Part shown: positions 61,604 through 64,000 of the stretch, piece after piece
Position numbering within the stretch: position 1 is the stretch's first letter
How the letters are laid out: the number at the start of each line of letters is the position of its first letter
NCBI GenBank assembly: GCA_017610175.1
Contig: JAFCCO010000005.1
Span: forward strand, 1-64,000
Direction of reading: 5' to 3'
Origin: Candidatus Iainarchaeum sp.
GTDB lineage: Archaea > Iainarchaeota > Iainarchaeia > Iainarchaeales > GCA-2688035
Length of the DNA: 64,000 bases
Notes under the pieces: generated by a model
Seen by the model: only the letters and a program-made list of their open reading frames with translations
Databases searched by the model: none
What the model was told of the DNA's origin: nothing
Made by a program: the position numbers and the translations under genes

Positions 61604-61890
61604 TTTTGCCCGCGTTCTGCTTTTCGGATGGCAAGCATTAATTTTTTTGTTCCAAAGATAAGCTGCCTTGCCTGCTCTCCTGTTATTGTGTGGCTAAGCT
61701 GCGTTCCAACTCTGAATCTTTCCGCAATCTGCACTGCTTTGGGGTGATTTTTTGCAAGCAGTGGATTTTTGCCAACTGCGGAAGCAATTTTTTCAGCCTT
61801 TGAAACCGCGTCGCTAATCAGCAGCTTGGTTTCCTGTTGTTTGCTTCTGGTTGGAAGAATGCCCCTGAGTCTTCGTTGCCGGCGAGCCAT
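61600..61890 (-). CDS. 96-residue basic protein, unknown
   Basis: The protein begins MARRQRRLRGILPTRSKQQE and is helical (KLLISDAVSKAEKIASAVG, GTKKLMLAIRKAERGQ). It may bind nucleic acid; no family identified. It overlaps purQ tail-to-tail by 4 nt and has the 61924 hairpin upstream of its start. Confidence 0.5.
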   Translation of the reverse strand: MARRQRRLRGILPTRSKQQETKLLISDAVSKAEKIASAVGKNPLLAKNHPKAVQIAERFRVGTQLSHTITGEQARQLIFGTKKLMLAIRKAERGQN

Positions 61891-61923
61891 CCATTAAACT
61901 GGGTTCAGAAAAATAGAAAAAGG

Positions 61924-61960
61924 GCAGGGTCACAAGATTTCAACCCTGCTGCCTTTTTCC
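61924..61960. terminator. hairpin with T-runs on both strands
   Basis: GCAGGGT (61924-61930) and ACCCTGC (61943-61949) form a perfect 7-bp stem with a 12-nt loop. On the plus strand it is followed by TGCCTTTTTCC; on the minus strand, by CCTTTTTCTATTTTTC. It could terminate in both directions or sit in the 5' region of the minus-strand gene. Confidence 0.45.
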
Positions 61961-62012
61961 TGTTGTTTGGGTTTTGCGAGGTTACTTATACAATCGATTA
62001 AAACTTATTGAA

Positions 62013-62035
62013 ACTGTTTAAACTATTTAGACAGT
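62013..62035. repeat. 23-bp imperfect palindrome upstream of the vWA surface protein
   Basis: ACTGTTTAAA and TTTAGACAGT flank a 3-nt spacer with 9 of 10 matching positions. It is 110 nt before the surface-protein ATG, near several TATA-like sequences. Possibly a regulator-binding site. The remaining 61891-62144 gap is otherwise AT-rich without a recognisable gene. Confidence 0.4.
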
Positions 62036-62144
62036 TAGTGCTTATAAAGCTTTCTTCACCCCCCTTTCGGCTGTCCTGCCTTCCTCTTTAAAGAAAACAT
62101 TTAATTGCAGAAAGCCCTTTGTTTATTGGGTTTTTTGCTTGAAA

Positions 62145-64000
62145 ATGAAAGGATTTGCCATCTCGGTTGACTCACTTCTTGCCATGCTTCTTATACTTGC
62201 TTTTTTGGGTGTAATTGGCCTCGGGATTCAGGAACAGGGCCCTGGTTTTTTGCCTCAAACAAGCCTTAAGCAGATTGCGGACGATACTTTTATTGCATTG
62301 GACAATTCCGGGCTAATTGCCGAAAGGCTTGCGGATGCGGAGCTTCGCCTTGACCTAATTTACAATCCAACCGAACCAACGGCGCTTGGAATTTATGACC
62401 ACGCCAAAGCACTGCTTCCCGATGAAACAGAACTCAAAGTTGTTGTAAGGGAATTCAGGCCAAAGGCAGACCTTGGCGGGCCGCAGGGCTGCAGGGCAAA
62501 GTATGGTAATTATTTGCAGGGAAGCGGGACCCTTGAAAATGTTTTTGGCGAATGCTTCGGGACCGAATATGCGTCAATTGAATATCCCGCAACAGCCGTT
62601 CCATCCGATCGTGAGATTGTCCATGGGAAAAGGATTGCAATGCTGCGCCAGCCAAAAGGGGATGAAGGGGGGAACGAATGCATTCTCCCGGCTGAGGCAA
62701 GGTTAAAGGAAGCAAATTCGGATTCAGTAACTGCTTTGCTGCAGGGCCTTGAGGCGGACATTGAAACCTCTGTTGAGGTTGATCCGTCGGACAGCATTGA
62801 CTGCGACCAAAGCGCACAAGTAACTTTGAAAGCAAGGAATGCTTCGCGTGACCCCATTGTGATTGTGCTTGCGGTTGACGAAAGCGGGAGCATGGAAACA
62901 TATGACATAAGCCAGGGGGAAATTGCTTCAAACCCTCCGCAGTTGGGTGGCGGAACATGCGGCGGCCTCCAATGTGAAAGTGGAACATGCAGTAATTTTA
63001 CAAACTGGCAGCTTATTGGAACGTTTGATGTTAACCAGGAAATGATTGATACACTTCCCCCCGGCGGGGACTTTCGGTTTTACGCAAGCAGCCATATAAC
63101 TAGTGGGTGCGGGAGCGTTCCGAGAATAAAGATTGAGACTCCTGCTGGGGACATTAATTATCCAAGCAATGAGGGCACTGGTGGAAGTTTTGGGCTGGAT
63201 AAATCAACTTTTGCTTCAAGACTGGGGACTTGGAAAATATATGCCTGGAGCGATTCCCCTGTGACATTTTATACCTGGCTGAGAATGGATTTTGGCTCAT
63301 ACCAAACTATCCAAAGCGGAACACTTTCAGGAATTGGAACTGCAAACGGCAGCGGTTCGGAGTGCTCAAACTATGGGGGCTATGAAAATATTGGCGAGTT
63401 TGTAATGGATGACAATTGGACCTACTCTGTTTATGGGCGGTTCAATTATGCGGGTTACACCGGAAAGTGCGATTACCAAAGCGTGATTGTAAAGGATCCA
63501 AGCGGGGACTGGTTTAATCCGCAATTTATCAGCTGTCCCAAACCAAATGATTCATGGTGTGTTAGTTCCCGCGGTTCACAGGAAGAGGGCACTTACGAAA
63601 TCTGGGCCTGGAGCGATGAGGCAATTGCATTCAATGCACAATATTATTTCTATAAGAGAATCAGTCCGTTAATTCCAAGCCAAACAGTTTCTGGGGGGAC
63701 CTGTGGCGGAGCAAGCTGTGCCGGCGGATTTGTTGCGTGCGGGGACTATGGTAATTTTCAGGAACTTGGCTCGTTTACAATTCCTGCGGAGGACCATTTG
63801 AGGGGGGTGCATTTGCAGCTGGACAACTCAAGCTATGGCAAATGCAATGGCTCAAGAATGACCCTTTACCAGGGCGCAAACGATTTCAATGCATATTATT
63901 ACACTGGTTGCAGGAACTATCGGTGCGAAATATGCCTGAACGATACAGGGGATTCCTGCATAAACCCGTATGACGGGGTCTACTCTGAAAACGTTCCTGT
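62145..64000 (+). CDS. large von Willebrand A surface protein with pilin-like N-terminus (3' end outside window)
   Basis: This frame is missing from the ORF track since it has no stop before the window end. ATG 62145 opens MKGFAISVDSLLAMLLILAF, a membrane-inserted, class III signal-like N-terminus. The frame stays open for 618 codons. A vWA domain starts near residue 238 with VIVLAVDESGSM, the metal-binding MIDAS motif (D245, S247, S249). About 30 residues on, Cys-rich and beta-rich modules follow, including GGTCGGLQC and GGTCGGASC, and two similar pieces (TWKIYAWSD, TYEIWAWSD). The rest of the vWA fold is not seen before the window ends. Probably an adhesion protein on the cell surface. Confidence 0.75.
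   Translation, partial: MKGFAISVDSLLAMLLILAFLGVIGLGIQEQGPGFLPQTSLKQIADDTFIALDNSGLIAERLADAELRLDLIYNPTEPTALGIYDHAKALLPDETELKVVVREFRPKADLGGPQGCRAKYGNYLQGSGTLENVFGECFGTEYASIEYPATAVPSDREIVHGKRIAMLRQPKGDEGGNECILPAEARLKEANSDSVTALLQGLEADIETSVEVDPSDSIDCDQSAQVTLKARNASRDPIVIVLAVDESGSMETYDISQGEIASNPPQLGGGTCGGLQCESGTCSNFTNWQLIGTFDVNQEMIDTLPPGGDFRFYASSHITSGCGSVPRIKIETPAGDINYPSNEGTGGSFGLDKSTFASRLGTWKIYAWSDSPVTFYTWLRMDFGSYQTIQSGTLSGIGTANGSGSECSNYGGYENIGEFVMDDNWTYSVYGRFNYAGYTGKCDYQSVIVKDPSGDWFNPQFISCPKPNDSWCVSSRGSQEEGTYEIWAWSDEAIAFNAQYYFYKRISPLIPSQTVSGGTCGGASCAGGFVACGDYGNFQELGSFTIPAEDHLRGVHLQLDNSSYGKCNGSRMTLYQGANDFNAYYYTGCRNYRCEICLNDTGDSCINPYDGVYSENVP

Noticed and set aside
1-64000. CRISPR arrays, insertion sequences, rRNA or tRNA genes
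   Set aside because: No regular repeat-spacer pattern, transposase, rRNA core sequence or convincing tRNA cloverleaf was seen by eye in the intergenic regions.

Overview
The window looks archaeal, most likely a DPANN-type lineage with a large biosynthetic repertoire (a Diapherotrites-like genome is my guess, not proven). Archaeal signs are TATA boxes about 24-30 nt upstream of many start codons (implying leaderless mRNAs), an XPD-type Fe-S helicase, a Dph6 (diphthamide ligase) domain, a split transketolase, and surface proteins with pilin-like N-termini. Many metabolic genes are of types better known from bacteria: NadC/NadD, P-loop AroK, AroB with DAHP synthase, a NAGK-NAT fusion, PurSL and 5-formyl-THF cyclo-ligase.

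Layout. 1-0.8 kb: end of a surface protein. 0.8-2.8 kb: nadC, nadD and two small basic proteins. 2.8-13.2 kb: branched-chain amino acid genes, ilvE then leuA-ilvB-ilvN-ilvC-ilvD-leuC-leuD-leuB. 13.2-15.9 kb: an unknown basic protein, purM, and another unknown. 15.9-25.6 kb: aromatic operon, transaldolase-like, pheA, transketolase N and C, aroF, a histidine phosphatase, aroA-K-D-E-C. 25.7-28.9 kb (minus): lipoprotein, a secreted 11-residue-repeat protein, aroB. 28.9-31.7 kb: ABC exporter and a YhfC-like membrane protein. 31.6-34.9 kb (minus): argC-argD-argB/NAT. 35-46 kb: mostly single small genes (ACT protein, membrane proteins, GNAT, AlkD-like, phosphatase, isochorismatase-like, hemerythrin, XPD-like helicase, nitroreductase). 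46-61.6 kb: purF, carAB, an AsnB-Dph6 fusion, purD, HAD hydrolase, 5-FCL, purSL, purQ. 61.9-64 kb: promoter region and the start of a large vWA surface protein.

The most striking feature is a pair of short leader ORFs. Directly before leuA is a 28-codon ORF ending in a run with 10 Leu and 2 Val, followed at once by a perfect 8-bp hairpin and a short T tract. Directly before the aromatic operon is a 34-codon ORF whose last 11 residues include 9 Phe/Tyr/Trp, followed by overlapping, mutually exclusive hairpins. Each leader is rich in the product of the operon it precedes. This is the architecture of bacterial leader-peptide attenuation, here in what appears to be an archaeon, where to my knowledge that mechanism is not established.

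Metabolically the region encodes nearly complete routes to Leu/Val (and the shared Ile steps), chorismate and Phe (with transaldolase and transketolase to supply erythrose-4-phosphate), the early arginine steps, carbamoyl phosphate and much of purine synthesis. All annotation is by reading; no database search was run.
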